NCBI GenBank assembly: GCA_027494165.1
Contig: JAOSJM010000005.1
Span: 372,001-436,000, forward strand
DNA from: Acidimicrobiia bacterium
GTDB taxonomy: Bacteria; Actinomycetota; Acidimicrobiia; IMCC26256; JAOSJM01
DNA: 64,000 bases
Direction: 5' to 3'
The notes beneath the pieces are model-generated. The model was not told the DNA's origin, searched no databases, and worked only from the letters and a program-made list of their open reading frames with translations. A program made the translations under genes and the position numbers. The number at the start of each line of letters is the position of its first letter. Position 1 is the stretch's first letter. Below, one piece after another: positions 21,977 through 30,934 of this stretch.

Positions 21977-22795
21977 CTACCGCCCCTCGAACTCGGGCTT
22001 GCGCTTCTCGAGGAAGGCCCGGGTCCCCTCACGGGCATCGGCCGTGTGCGCGGAGAGCGTCGCCGCCACCGCCTCGTAGTCGAGCATCTCGTCGAGGGTG
22101 GACGTGAGCGACTTGTGGACGAACCGGCGGGCCAGGTCCACCGCGACGCTCGGGCCGGCCGCAAGCTCCTTGGCGTAGGCCATCGCCACCGGCAGGGCTT
22201 CCCCCGACGGCACGAGCTCGTCGACGAGGCCGTGGCGGAGGCATTCCTCCGCCTCGAGGATCCGCCCGGTCTCCACCATCATGAGCGCGGTGGACAGGCT
22301 GGTGACGCGGGGCAGGAGGTAGGTGATGCCGCAGTCGGGCGCGAATCCGAGACGGACCATCGCGGCGCTCATTCGGGTGGTCTCGTCGGCGAACCGGCGG
22401 TCGCACGCGAGCGCGTAGGCGAGACCGGCGCCGATCACCGGACCGTGGAGGGCGGCGACGACCGGCTTGTCGACCTCGACGATCATCCGCGTGAGCTCGG
22501 CGATCGGTCCGGCCGGCGTCTTGCGCTGGTAGCGCTCGAGCGGCACGTCCGAGAGCCCCGGGATCCCCCGGTCGGCCTCGCCCCCCAGCCATTCGGCGTC
22601 GCCACCCGAGCTGAACCCGCGTCCGGCTCCGGTGAGCACGATCACGCGCACCTCGTCCCGCCGCCGGAGATCGCGGAACAGGTCGACGAGGTCCTCCGCC
22701 AGCTCCCAGGTCACCGCGTTGAGCCGGTCCGGACGGTTCAGCGTGACCACGCCGACCGAGTCCTCGACCTCGAACAGGTGGTGCGCGTCTCCCAT
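21977..22795 (-). CDS. enoyl-CoA hydratase/isomerase (crotonase)
   Basis: A 272-aa crotonase that hydrates or isomerises enoyl-CoA esters. The oxyanion-hole elements are GRGFSSGGDAEW and HGPVIGAGLAYALACD. The C-terminus EGTRAFLEKRKPEFEGR is typical. The catalytic-glutamate position reads GFAPDCGITYLLPR, so the second acid is an aspartate or absent, as in many isomerase-like members. ATG 22795, 29 bases after the F420-type gene; same minus operon. Confidence 0.9.
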   Translation of the reverse strand: MGDAHHLFEVEDSVGVVTLNRPDRLNAVTWELAEDLVDLFRDLRRRDEVRVIVLTGAGRGFSSGGDAEWLGGEADRGIPGLSDVPLERYQRKTPAGPIAELTRMIVEVDKPVVAALHGPVIGAGLAYALACDRRFADETTRMSAAMVRLGFAPDCGITYLLPRVTSLSTALMMVETGRILEAEECLRHGLVDELVPSGEALPVAMAYAKELAAGPSVAVDLARRFVHKSLTSTLDEMLDYEAVAATLSAHTADAREGTRAFLEKRKPEFEGR

Positions 22796-22824
22796 GTCGG
22801 TCCTCGCCTCGCTCGTCGGATGGA

Positions 22825-23892
22825 TCAGGCCGCCTGCAGGGCCTTGACGGTCGCCGCCACCCAGTCCTCGTCGCGGCGCAGCGTCGCGGGCAGGTCGAGG
22901 AGCACCGTCGGGAAGGCGCCGGCACACCGCCGGGTGACCGTGGTCGCGAAGTCGTCGGACGTGGCGACGACGGCCCACTCGTCCAGCATCTCGTCGGTGA
23001 TCCGGCTCGGCATCTCGTCCCAACGTCGCTCCTTCGACAACCGGTGGAGCTCGTGGCCGACGTCCTGCCACCCGTGGTGCTCGAGCACCGCGTGGTACGT
23101 GGGGGTCGACGCGTAGAACGCGATGTGGCCCCGCAGCGCCTCCTTGGCGGCGGCGAGATCGGTTTCGTCCCGGCCGATCGCGAGGAACGGCGCGCCGATG
23201 ATCTCGACGTCGCTCGAGGAGCGGCCCCGAGCCTCGGCACCGGCGGCGACGGCCGGAAGCAGCACCTCGCGGACGTAGCGGAACGTGGCGATGGGGTGGA
23301 CGCGCACTCCGGCGCAGAGCTCGCCGGCAAGTCGGGCCATGTACGGCTTGACCGCGGCGAGCTGGATCGGGACCCGGGGGTGGGCGATCGGACCCGGGCT
23401 GAAGAAGGGGCTCATGAGCGTGAACCGGTAGTGGTCCGACTCGAAGGCGGGCCGGGCACCGGTCTGGAACGTCTCGAACATGGACATGACGCACGAGACG
23501 TAGTCACGCAGGCGTGGCCCGGCCGGCTCCGTCCAGTCGGACGCGTACCGGCGCTCCACGTGGCTGCGCACCTGCGTGCCCAGGCCCAGCGCGAAGCGGC
23601 CTCCCGAGAGCTGCTGGAGGTCCCACGCGAGCTGTGCGGTCACGAGCGGGCTGCGCGGGAACGCGATCGCCACGTTGGTGGCCAGCGAGACGTGCCGGGT
23701 GTGCTCGGCGACGATCGCGAGCGGCAGGAAGGGGTCGTGGCCGGCCTCGGGCACCGTCACCCCGTCGAAGCCGGCCCGCTCGGCGGCCCGCGCGGCCTCG
23801 GTGATGCGGGCGACGTCGATCGGAGGCTGGGCTCCCCCGGTGTGCTGACCGTCCTCCGGGCTCAGCAACACGGTCTGCACTCGGAACGCCAT
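22825..23892 (-). CDS. LLM-class F420-dependent oxidoreductase
   Basis: A 355-aa luciferase-like oxidoreductase, first gene of the minus operon. RAGFDGVTVPEAGHDPFLPL and GGRFALGLGTQVRSHVERRY are the F420-type signatures of the family that is abundant in actinobacteria. ATG 23892. The upstream region holds the composite operator and a -10-like TAGGCT about 40 bases before the start. The role is probably reduction or oxidation of a steroid-derived carbonyl; the substrate is unknown. Confidence 0.88.
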   Translation of the reverse strand: MAFRVQTVLLSPEDGQHTGGAQPPIDVARITEAARAAERAGFDGVTVPEAGHDPFLPLAIVAEHTRHVSLATNVAIAFPRSPLVTAQLAWDLQQLSGGRFALGLGTQVRSHVERRYASDWTEPAGPRLRDYVSCVMSMFETFQTGARPAFESDHYRFTLMSPFFSPGPIAHPRVPIQLAAVKPYMARLAGELCAGVRVHPIATFRYVREVLLPAVAAGAEARGRSSSDVEIIGAPFLAIGRDETDLAAAKEALRGHIAFYASTPTYHAVLEHHGWQDVGHELHRLSKERRWDEMPSRITDEMLDEWAVVATSDDFATTVTRRCAGAFPTVLLDLPATLRRDEDWVAATVKALQAA

Positions 23893-23933
23893 GTCGCGAC
23901 TCCTCCCGTGCTCCGGGAACGCCCGGGCGGGAG

Positions 23934-23971
23934 CCTACCACCGTGGTAGGAATTCCTGACCAGTTGGTCAG
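23934..23971. promoter_or_regulatory. composite operator in the divergent LLM/fadE30 promoter region
   Basis: Three adjoining palindromes: CCTACCA-CCG-TGGTAGG (23934-23950), AGGAATTCCT (23948-23957) and CTGACCA-GT-TGGTCAG (23956-23971). Such 7-bp arms with short centres are typical of TetR operators. The reverse strand has TGGTCA and TAGGCT 19 bases apart, a possible promoter for the gene starting at 23892. The element is conserved at 17182-17212. Confidence 0.6.
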
Positions 23972-24116
23972 AAAGATCCGGTGCAGGGGCGGTGCTCCTC
24001 GCGGGTAGCGTGAGCCGGGCCGGGAGTGCCCACGGAGGACCGAAGGTGGCTCGTGACCGGGACGAGACAGGGCGGCGCGGCGCCGGTGCCGCACCGGCGC
24101 GCGTGGCGCGCCGCCG

Positions 24117-25274
24117 GTGAACCTGCACTTCTCCCCCGAGGACGAGGCCTTCCGGGCCGAGGTGCGCGACTGGCTCGAGACCAACCTCACGGGGGAGCTC
24201 GCCGGGGCTCGGGGCCTCGGCGGGTCCGGACGCGAGCACGAGCACCACGACCTGCGGCTCGCGTGGGAGCGCCGGCTCGGCGAGGCGGGTTGGATCGGTC
24301 TCGCCTGGCCCGAGGAGGCAGGGGGGCGGGGCGCGAGCCTCGTCCGTCAGGTGATCTTCGCCGAGGAGTACGCCCGGGCGGACGCCCCCGCCCGCGTGAA
24401 CCACATGGGCGAGCACCTCCTCGGTCCCACACTGCTGGCGTTCGGGACCGAGGCCCAGAAGGAGCGCTTCCTCCCGCCGATCCTGCGGGGCGAGGAGCTG
24501 TGGTGCCAGGGCTACTCCGAACCCGACGCCGGCTCGGACCTGGCCAACGTGCAGACGGTCGCGGTGCGCGACGGCGACGAGTGGGTGATCACGGGACAGA
24601 AGGTCTGGACCTCGCTGGCGCAGTGGGCCGACTGGTGCTTCGTCCTCGCCCGCACCGACCGAACCGCACCCCGGCACCGGGGCTTGTCCTACCTGCTGTG
24701 CCCGATGCACCAGGACGGCGTCGAGATCCGCCCGATCGTCCAGCTCACCGGGACGTCGGAGTTCAACGAGGTCTTCTTCGACGGAGCCCGCACCGCGGCC
24801 GACAGCGTCGTCGGTGAGGTGAACGACGGGTGGCGGGTGGCGCTGGCGACGCTGGCCTTCGAGCGGGGCGTCTCGACGCTGGCCCAGCAGATCGGGTTCG
24901 GTCGCGAGCTCGACGCGGTCGTGGCGGCCGCCCGTGCACGCGGCCTCGTGGCCGACCCCGTCGTCCGATCCCGCCTGGTCACGACCTGGATCGGGCTCCG
25001 CCTGCTGCGCTTCAACGCCCTGCGGACGATGAGCGGCGAGGGCGAGCCGGGCCCCGAGGCGTCGATCTCCAAGCTCGCCTGGGCCACCTGGCATCGGGCC
25101 CTCGGCCGGCTCGCGGTGGACGTGCTGGGCCCCACGGTCGAGTTGCCCCAGCACGACAGGCTGCGACGGCTGTTCCTGTTCACCACGGCCGACACCATCT
25201 ACGGGGGCTCGAACCAGATCCAGCGCAACCTCCTCGCCGAGCGCGTCCTCGGCCTTCCCAAGGAGCCGGCGTGA
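24117..25274 (+). CDS. fadE30: acyl-CoA dehydrogenase, FadE30-like
   Basis: A 385-aa FAD acyl-CoA dehydrogenase closely resembling mycobacterial FadE30, which acts on the propionyl side chain of HIP-CoA in steroid degradation. Matching segments include PEDEAFRAEVRDWLETNL, LWCQGYSEPDAGSDLANV, QKVWTSLAQWADWCFVLAR and the C-terminal ADTIYGGSNQIQRNLLAERV. The GTG at 24117 fits the family N-terminus. It is followed with GTGA overlap by the ipdF-like gene, the same neighbour pair as in Mycobacterium. Confidence 0.9.
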   Translation: MNLHFSPEDEAFRAEVRDWLETNLTGELAGARGLGGSGREHEHHDLRLAWERRLGEAGWIGLAWPEEAGGRGASLVRQVIFAEEYARADAPARVNHMGEHLLGPTLLAFGTEAQKERFLPPILRGEELWCQGYSEPDAGSDLANVQTVAVRDGDEWVITGQKVWTSLAQWADWCFVLARTDRTAPRHRGLSYLLCPMHQDGVEIRPIVQLTGTSEFNEVFFDGARTAADSVVGEVNDGWRVALATLAFERGVSTLAQQIGFGRELDAVVAAARARGLVADPVVRSRLVTTWIGLRLLRFNALRTMSGEGEPGPEASISKLAWATWHRALGRLAVDVLGPTVELPQHDRLRRLFLFTTADTIYGGSNQIQRNLLAERVLGLPKEPA

Positions 25275-26050
25275 ACGTCCCCCCCTACCCGTCCGGCCAC
25301 GGACTGCTGGCCGGCAAGACCGTGCTCGTGACGGCGGCGGCCGGGACCGGGATCGGATTCGCCACCGCGAGGCGTTGCGCCGAGGAGGGCGCCCGGGTCG
25401 TCCTGAGCGACCGGCACGAGCGCCGCCTGGCCGAGGCAGCCGACGCGCTCGCCGAGGTCGGGGGCGCGACACCCGTCGCCGTTCCCTGCGACGTGACCGT
25501 GGAGGGCGACGTGCAGCGCCTGTTCGCGGCCGCGGTGGAGGCCGGCTCGGGACGGCTCGACGTCGTCGTGAACAACGCGGGGCTCGGCGGTACGGCGTCG
25601 CTGGTGGACATGACCGACGAGGAGTGGTCGGTCGTCCTCGACGTGACCCTCACCGGAACCTTCCGCTGTACCCGGGCCGCCCTGCGCCACATGATCCCGA
25701 ACCGCTCGGGCGTGGTGGTGAACAACTCCTCGGTCCTCGGCTGGCGCGCCCAGGCCGGCCAGGCGCACTACGCGGCGGCGAAGGCGGGCGTGATGGCGCT
25801 CACCCGCTGCGCGGCGGCCGAGGCCGCGCCGGCGGGGGTCAGGGTGAACGCGGTCGCCCCCAGCCTCGCCATGCACCCGTTCCTCGCCAAGGTGACCTCG
25901 GAGGAGCTCCTCGACGAGCTCACCCGGAGGGAGGCGTTCGGGCGGGCCGCCGAGCCGTGGGAGGTCGCCAACGTCATCGTCTTCCTCGCCAGCGACTACT
26001 CGTCGTACCTCACCGGCGAGGTCGTGTCGGTGAGCAGCCAGCACCCCTGA
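25271..26050 (+). CDS. ipdF: short-chain dehydrogenase, IpdF-like
   Basis: A 259-aa SDR that strongly resembles IpdF of the HIP pathway. The cofactor loop is TVLVTAAAGTGIGFATAR, and the catalytic S/Y/K are in NNSSVLGWRAQ and HYAAAKAGVMALTR. The C-terminus FLASDYSSYLTGEVVSVS is almost the mycobacterial one. In the known pathway IpdF oxidises or reduces the hydroxyl at C5 of the HIP-CoA-derived intermediate. GTG 25271 overlaps the fadE30 stop. Confidence 0.92.
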   Translation: MNVPPYPSGHGLLAGKTVLVTAAAGTGIGFATARRCAEEGARVVLSDRHERRLAEAADALAEVGGATPVAVPCDVTVEGDVQRLFAAAVEAGSGRLDVVVNNAGLGGTASLVDMTDEEWSVVLDVTLTGTFRCTRAALRHMIPNRSGVVVNNSSVLGWRAQAGQAHYAAAKAGVMALTRCAAAEAAPAGVRVNAVAPSLAMHPFLAKVTSEELLDELTRREAFGRAAEPWEVANVIVFLASDYSSYLTGEVVSVSSQHP

Positions 26051-26093
26051 GGACGACCCGTTCCGGGTACGACGGCTCCCACCCGGTCACCGG

Positions 26094-26122
26094 TGACGGC
26101 CCGTGACCGGGCTACGTACAAT
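26094..26122 (+). promoter_or_regulatory. sigma70-type promoter for echA20, near-leaderless
   Basis: TACAAT at 26117-26122 lies 17 bases after TGACGG at 26094-26099. Transcription would start about 7 bases after the -10, at or just before the ATG at 26131, so the mRNA would be leaderless or nearly so. No ribosome binding site precedes that ATG, which agrees. Confidence 0.5.
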
Positions 26123-26130
26123 GCCGGCCG

Positions 26131-26886
26131 ATGATCCGCTCCGAGGTCCGCGACCACGTCGCCGAGGTCGTGATCGACAACCCGCCGGTGAACGCGCTGC
26201 CTGTGAAGGGCTGGTTCGACCTCGCCGACACCGTCCGGAGGCTCGGACGCGATCCGGAGGTCCGGGCCCTGATCGTCGCCGCCAACCCCGAGGTCCGGGG
26301 GTACCAGGCGGGCGTCGACATCAAGGAGCTGGCCGCCGACCCGACGAAGAAGACGCTGATCGACGTCAACCGCGGTTGCCGGGAGGCCTTCGCCGCGGTC
26401 TACGACTGCGAGGTGCCCGTCATCGCCGCCGTGCACGGCTACTGCCTGGGTGGCGGTATCGGGATCGCGGGCAACGCCGACATCGTGGTGGCCTCCGACG
26501 ACGCCACGTTCGGGCTGCCCGAGGTCGACCGGGGCGCGCTGGGCGCGGCCACCCACCTCGGGAGGCTGGTCCCCCAGCACAAGCTGCGGGCGCTGTTCCT
26601 CACCGGGACGACGGTCACCGCGCAGGAGCTCCTGGCCTTCGGGACCGTCGAGCGGGTGGTGCCCCGCGACCAGCTGATGCAGGCCGCGCGTGACATCGCG
26701 TCGGTGATCGCGGCCAAGAGCCCGCTGGTGATCCGCCGGGCCAAGGAGTCGCTCAACGCCATCGACCCCGTCGACGTGAAGCGCAGCTACCGCTTCGAGC
26801 AGGGCTTCACCTTCGAGCTGAACCTCTGGGGTGACTCCGACGAGCTCCGCCAGGCCTTCGTGGAGGGGCGCGAGGCCGACGTCTGA
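26131..26886 (+). CDS. echA20: enoyl-CoA hydratase-family ring hydrolase, EchA20-like
   Basis: A 251-aa crotonase that aligns with EchA20, the enzyme that opens ring D of the HIP-derived CoA ester by hydrolysis. Shared segments are VVIDNPPVNALPVKGWFDLA, GYQAGVDIKELA, HGYCLGGGIGIAGNADIVVA and the unusual C-terminus YRFEQGFTFELNLWGD. ATG 26131 lies 80 bases after the ipdF stop and behind its own promoter. The other island enzymes support this function. Confidence 0.9.
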   Translation: MIRSEVRDHVAEVVIDNPPVNALPVKGWFDLADTVRRLGRDPEVRALIVAANPEVRGYQAGVDIKELAADPTKKTLIDVNRGCREAFAAVYDCEVPVIAAVHGYCLGGGIGIAGNADIVVASDDATFGLPEVDRGALGAATHLGRLVPQHKLRALFLTGTTVTAQELLAFGTVERVVPRDQLMQAARDIASVIAAKSPLVIRRAKESLNAIDPVDVKRSYRFEQGFTFELNLWGDSDELRQAFVEGREADV

Positions 26887-26986
26887 CGGCGTCCGTGGCG
26901 GGTGACGGCCCCGGGTGGGCGCGCCGGACCCGGGGCTAGCCTTCGGCGCATCGGGTCGTGGCACAGGCCTCGGCGAAGGGAGCGCC

Positions 26987-28564
26987 GTGCGGGGTGATCT
27001 CGAGTGGGGAAGCGTCGCCGGCCTGGTCCGGGCGGCCGGGGCCCGGTTCGCGGCGCGCGGGGCGCTGGTCGACGGCGACGTGCGCCTGACCTTCGCCGAC
27101 CTCGCCGGCGCCGTCGGGCGGGCCGCCCGGGCGACGGTCGCCGCCGGGGTGGCCGGGGGTGACCGAGTCTCGATCTGGGCCCCCAACATCCACGAGTGGG
27201 CGGTGGTGGCCCTCGGCGCCGTGAGCGCGGGCGCCGTGCTGGTCCCGGTGAACACCCGGTTCAAGGGCGCCGAGGCGGGCTACGTGCTGGCCGGGAGCCG
27301 GGCCCGGGTCCTGTTCACCGTCGAGGGGTTCCTCGACAACGACTACGTGTCGATGCTGGCCGGGGAGGACCTCCCCTCGCTCGAGCGCACCGTCGTGCTG
27401 CGAGGAACGCCACCCCCGGGCACCGAGTCGTGGGACGCCTTCCTGTCCTCGGGCGACGCGACGGCGCCCGAGGACGTCGACGCCCGGATGACGGGCCTCG
27501 GTCCCCACGACCTGTCCGACATCATCTTCACGTCGGGGACGACCGGGAGACCGAAGGGAGCGATGATCACCCACGGGCAGACCCTGCGGGTGTTCGAGCA
27601 GTGGAGCGAGATCGTCGGGCTGGCCGAGGGCGACCGCTACCTCGTGGTCAACCCGTTCTTCCACACGTTCGGTTACAAGGCCGGCCTCATCGCCTCGCTG
27701 ATGCGGGGGGCGACGGTGATCCCCCAACCCACCTTCGACGTCCCGCGCGTGCTCGAGACGATCGAGGCCGAGCGGGTCACCGTGCTCCCCGGACCGCCCA
27801 CCCTCTACCAGTCGCTGCTCGACCATCCCCGCCTGGGTGAGTTCGACCTGTCGTCGCTCCGGCTGGCCGTCACCGGGGCCGCGGTCGTACCCGTGGAGCT
27901 GATCCGGCGCATGCGCGAGGAGCTGACCTTCCGCACCATCATCACCGCCTACGGCCTGACGGAGTCCTCGGGCATGGCCACCGCCTGCCGGGCCGACGAC
28001 GACCCCGAGACGATCGCGTCCACGTCGGGACGAGCCATCGACGACACCGAGGTGCGGGTGGTCGACGATGACGGCGGCGAGGTCCCGCGCGGCACCCCCG
28101 GCGAGGTGGTGGTCAGGGGCTACAACGTCATGCGGGGCTACTTCGAGGATCCGGAGGAGACGGCCGGCGTGATCGATGGCGAGGGTTGGCTGCACACCGG
28201 CGACGTCGGGGTGATGGACGACCGCGGCAACCTTCGCATCACCGACCGCAAGAAGGACATGTTCATCGTCGGGGGGTTCAACGCCTACCCCGCCGAGATC
28301 GAGAACGTCCTCCTCGGCCACCCCCAGGTCTCGCAGGCGGCCGTCGTCGGGGTGCCCGACGAGCGCCTGGGTGAGGTCGGGGTGGCCTTCGTCGTCGCCC
28401 GTCCCGGCGGCACCCCGGACCCCGACGAGGTCGTCACCTGGTGTCGCGAGCGCATGGCCAACTACAAGGTTCCACGCCGGGTCGAGGTGGTCGACACCCT
28501 CCCGCTGAACGCGAGCGGCAAGGTGCTGAAGTACGAGCTCCGGGAGCGGGCCCGGGCGACGTAG
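26987..28564 (+). CDS. fadD3: acyl-CoA synthetase, FadD3-like (HIP-CoA ligase)
   Basis: A 525-aa ANL-family ligase. The ATP motif is FTSGTTGRPKGAMI; the motif VVNPFFHTFGYKAGLIASL and the order of blocks match FadD3, which makes HIP-CoA from the CD-ring propionate of steroids. GWLHTGDVGVMDDRGNLRIT and the C-terminal lysine in NASGKVLKYEL complete it. GTG 26987 is chosen because GAAGGGAG sits about 6 bases before it; a longer frame starts at 26915. It is the last gene of the plus operon and converges on the OYE gene with a 4-base gap. Confidence 0.9.
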   Translation: MRGDLEWGSVAGLVRAAGARFAARGALVDGDVRLTFADLAGAVGRAARATVAAGVAGGDRVSIWAPNIHEWAVVALGAVSAGAVLVPVNTRFKGAEAGYVLAGSRARVLFTVEGFLDNDYVSMLAGEDLPSLERTVVLRGTPPPGTESWDAFLSSGDATAPEDVDARMTGLGPHDLSDIIFTSGTTGRPKGAMITHGQTLRVFEQWSEIVGLAEGDRYLVVNPFFHTFGYKAGLIASLMRGATVIPQPTFDVPRVLETIEAERVTVLPGPPTLYQSLLDHPRLGEFDLSSLRLAVTGAAVVPVELIRRMREELTFRTIITAYGLTESSGMATACRADDDPETIASTSGRAIDDTEVRVVDDDGGEVPRGTPGEVVVRGYNVMRGYFEDPEETAGVIDGEGWLHTGDVGVMDDRGNLRITDRKKDMFIVGGFNAYPAEIENVLLGHPQVSQAAVVGVPDERLGEVGVAFVVARPGGTPDPDEVVTWCRERMANYKVPRRVEVVDTLPLNASGKVLKYELRERARAT

Positions 28565-28568
28565 GCGA

Positions 28569-29746
28569 TCACGGGACCAGGGCGCAACGGGTGCCGGAGT
28601 AGATGGTGGGCACGCACTTGTTGCAGTGCACGCACAGGCCGGCGGTCCGCGCGCCCGAGGCCATCCGGTTCACGAGGTCGGGCTCGCGCAGCAGGGCGCG
28701 GGCCATCGCCACGAACTCGAAACCCTCTGCCATCGCGGCCTCGATGGTGGCGAGCTCGTTGATCCCCCCGAGCAGCACCAGCGGGAGGTCGAGCTCGGCA
28801 CGGAACTGGCGGGCGAAGGGCAGGAGGAACGCCTCCTCGAACGGGAGCTCCGGGAAGATCCGGCGGCCGAACCAGCGGAACGCCAGGCCGCTGATCCCGC
28901 CCAGCTCCTCCGAGAACTGCCTCAGCGGGACGTCGCCCCGGAAGTAGTACATGGCGTTGAGCAGGGAGCTCCCGGCGGTCAGCTCCACGGCGTCGAGGTG
29001 CCCGTCGGCCTCCAGCAGCCGGGCGACCCGGAGGCTCTCGTCGAGCCACAGGCCGCCCTCGACGCCGTCCGCCATGTTGAGCTTCGCCAGCACCGCGATC
29101 CTGCCGTCGGCGACCCGGCGGACCGCCTCCACGACGCGACGCGGGAAGCGGGCCCGGTTCTCGATGCGGCCGCCGAGGTCGTCTCCACGCCGGTTGAGGT
29201 TGGGGCTCAGGAACGAGCTCAGCAGGTAGTTGTGGCCCAGGTGGACCTCCACCGCGTCGAAGCCCGACTCGATCGCGACGGAGGTCGCACGCTCGAAGTC
29301 GCGCACGATCTCGTCGAGCTGCGCGTGGCTGGCCCCCTGACCAGGCCCCGGGCCGGGAAGCTGAAGCGGGTGGACGGAGCGAGGGACGGGTACCGCTTCG
29401 AGCTCGCCTGGGCCACGAGCCCGGCGTGACCGAGCTGCGCCGACACCCTGGCCCCTTCCGCGTGGACCGCCTCGGTGAACCGGGTCAGGTCGCCGATGAG
29501 GTCCTCGGTGAAGACCAGCGTGTCCCGGCTGACCCGGCCGCCCATCGACACGGCGCAGTAGGCGAGCGTCGTGAGGCCGACCCCTCCCCTCGCCACGGCC
29601 ACGTGGAAGTCGACCAGCTCCCGGGTGACGGTCCCGCGGGGCATGATCCCTTCGAAGGTCGCCGCCTTGATCACGCGGTTGCGGAGGGTGATCGGTCCGA
29701 GCGACGCGGGCTCGAACGGCGACGGCGGCGCGGCGTTCGGGGTCAC
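28569..29746 (-). CDS. Old Yellow Enzyme/2,4-dienoyl-CoA reductase-like NADH:flavin oxidoreductase, one frameshift
   Basis: An FMN TIM barrel with a C-terminal iron-sulfur motif (LCVHCNKCVP plus a later cysteine), about 392 aa, so only the OYE domain of the longer dienoyl-CoA reductases. The N-terminus PFEPASLGPITLRNRVIKAA and the motif VEVHLGHNYLLSSFLSP are standard. A missing G in a run near 29337 shifts the frame between RFSFPARGLVRG and the helix QLDEIVRDFERA. It is the last gene of the ipdA operon, 10 bases after fadA6. Confidence 0.87.
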
Positions 29747-29756
29747 CGGTCAGAGC

Positions 29757-30908
29757 CTAGAGCCGTTCGATGATGGTGACGTTCGCCTGCCCGCCGCCCT
29801 CACACATCGTCTGCAGGCCGTAGCGGCCGCCCGTCCGCTCGAGCTCGCAGAGCAGCGTGGCCATGAGGCGGGCGCCGGTGGCGCCCAGCGGATGGCCCAG
29901 CGCGATGGCGCCCCCGTTGACGTTGACCTTCGAGAGGTCGGCGCCGGTCTCGTGAGCCCAGGCGAGCACGACCGAGGCGAACGCCTCGTTGATCTCGACC
30001 AGGTCGACGTCGCCGAGGGTCATCCCCGCCCTCCCCAGCGCCCGCGCGGTGGCGGGGATCGGGGCGGTGAGCATCCAGATCGGGTCCGCACCCCTGACGT
30101 CCAGGTGGTGGACGCGGGCCCTCGGGGTGAGCTCGTGCTCGCGCACGGCCCGCTCCGACGCCACGAGGAGCGCGGCGGCGGCGTCGGAGATCTGCGAGGA
30201 GACGGCGGCGGTGAGCCGCCCACCCTCGACGAGCGTCCGCAGCGACGCCATCTTCTCGGGGGAGGTGTCGCGACGCGGCCCCTCGTCCGCGGTCACGTCG
30301 CCATACGGCACGATCTCGCGGTCGAAGCGGCCCTCGTCCTGGGCCCGGATGGCCCGTCGGTGGCTCTCGTACGCGAACCGCTCCATCGCCTCGCGCGTGA
30401 TGTCCCACTTCTCGGCGATCATCTCGGCGGCCCGGAACTGCGACACCTCCTGGGTCCCGTAGCGCGCCTCCCAGCCGGCCGAGCCGGTGAACGGGTTCTC
30501 GAAGCCGTGCGGTTCCCCGGCGGTCATCGCCGAGGAGATGGGGATCCTCGACATCTGCTGGACGCCCCCGGCGACGACCAGGTCGCTCGTGCCGCTGAGG
30601 ACGGCTTGCGCGGCGAAGTGGACCGCCTGTTGCGACGAACCGCACTGCCGGTCGACCGTCACGCCCGGCACCTCGTCGGGGAGGCCGGCCGCGAGCCAGC
30701 ACGTCCGGGCGATGTCGCCGGCCTGCGGACCGATCGTGTCGACGCAGCCGAAGACCACGTCGTCGACGGCGCTCGGGTCGACCCCGGTCCGCTCCACGAG
30801 CGCGCGCAGCACGTGCGCTCCGAGATCCGCCGGATGGACGTCGCTCAGGCCGCCGCCGCGCCGGCCCACCGGGGTGCGAACGGCGTCGACGATGTAGGCC
30901 TCGGCCAT
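29757..30908 (-). CDS. fadA6: acetyl-CoA acetyltransferase (thiolase), FadA6-like
   Basis: A 383-aa thiolase highly similar to FadA6, the last-step thiolase of HIP catabolism. The nucleophile is in [19 protein letters not shown], the histidine in [18 protein letters not shown] and the second cysteine in [16 protein letters not shown]. Residues [20 protein letters not shown] also fit. ATG 30908, 26 bases after the small acyl-CoA dehydrogenase. Confidence 0.93.
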   Translation of the reverse strand: MAEAYIVDAVRTPVGRRGGGLSDVHPADLGAHVLRALVERTGVDPSAVDDVVFGCVDTIGPQAGDIARTCWLAAGLPDEVPGVTVDRQCGSSQQAVHFAAQAVLSGTSDLVVAGGVQQMSRIPISSAMTAGEPHGFENPFTGSAGWEARYGTQEVSQFRAAEMIAEKWDITREAMERFAYESHRRAIRAQDEGRFDREIVPYGDVTADEGPRRDTSPEKMASLRTLVEGGRLTAAVSSQISDAAAALLVASERAVREHELTPRARVHHLDVRGADPIWMLTAPIPATARALGRAGMTLGDVDLVEINEAFASVVLAWAHETGADLSKVNVNGGAIALGHPLGATGARLMATLLCELERTGGRYGLQTMCEGGGQANVTIIERL

Positions 30909-30934
30909 CGGGCTCACTCCTTCCCCTTCGCGGA

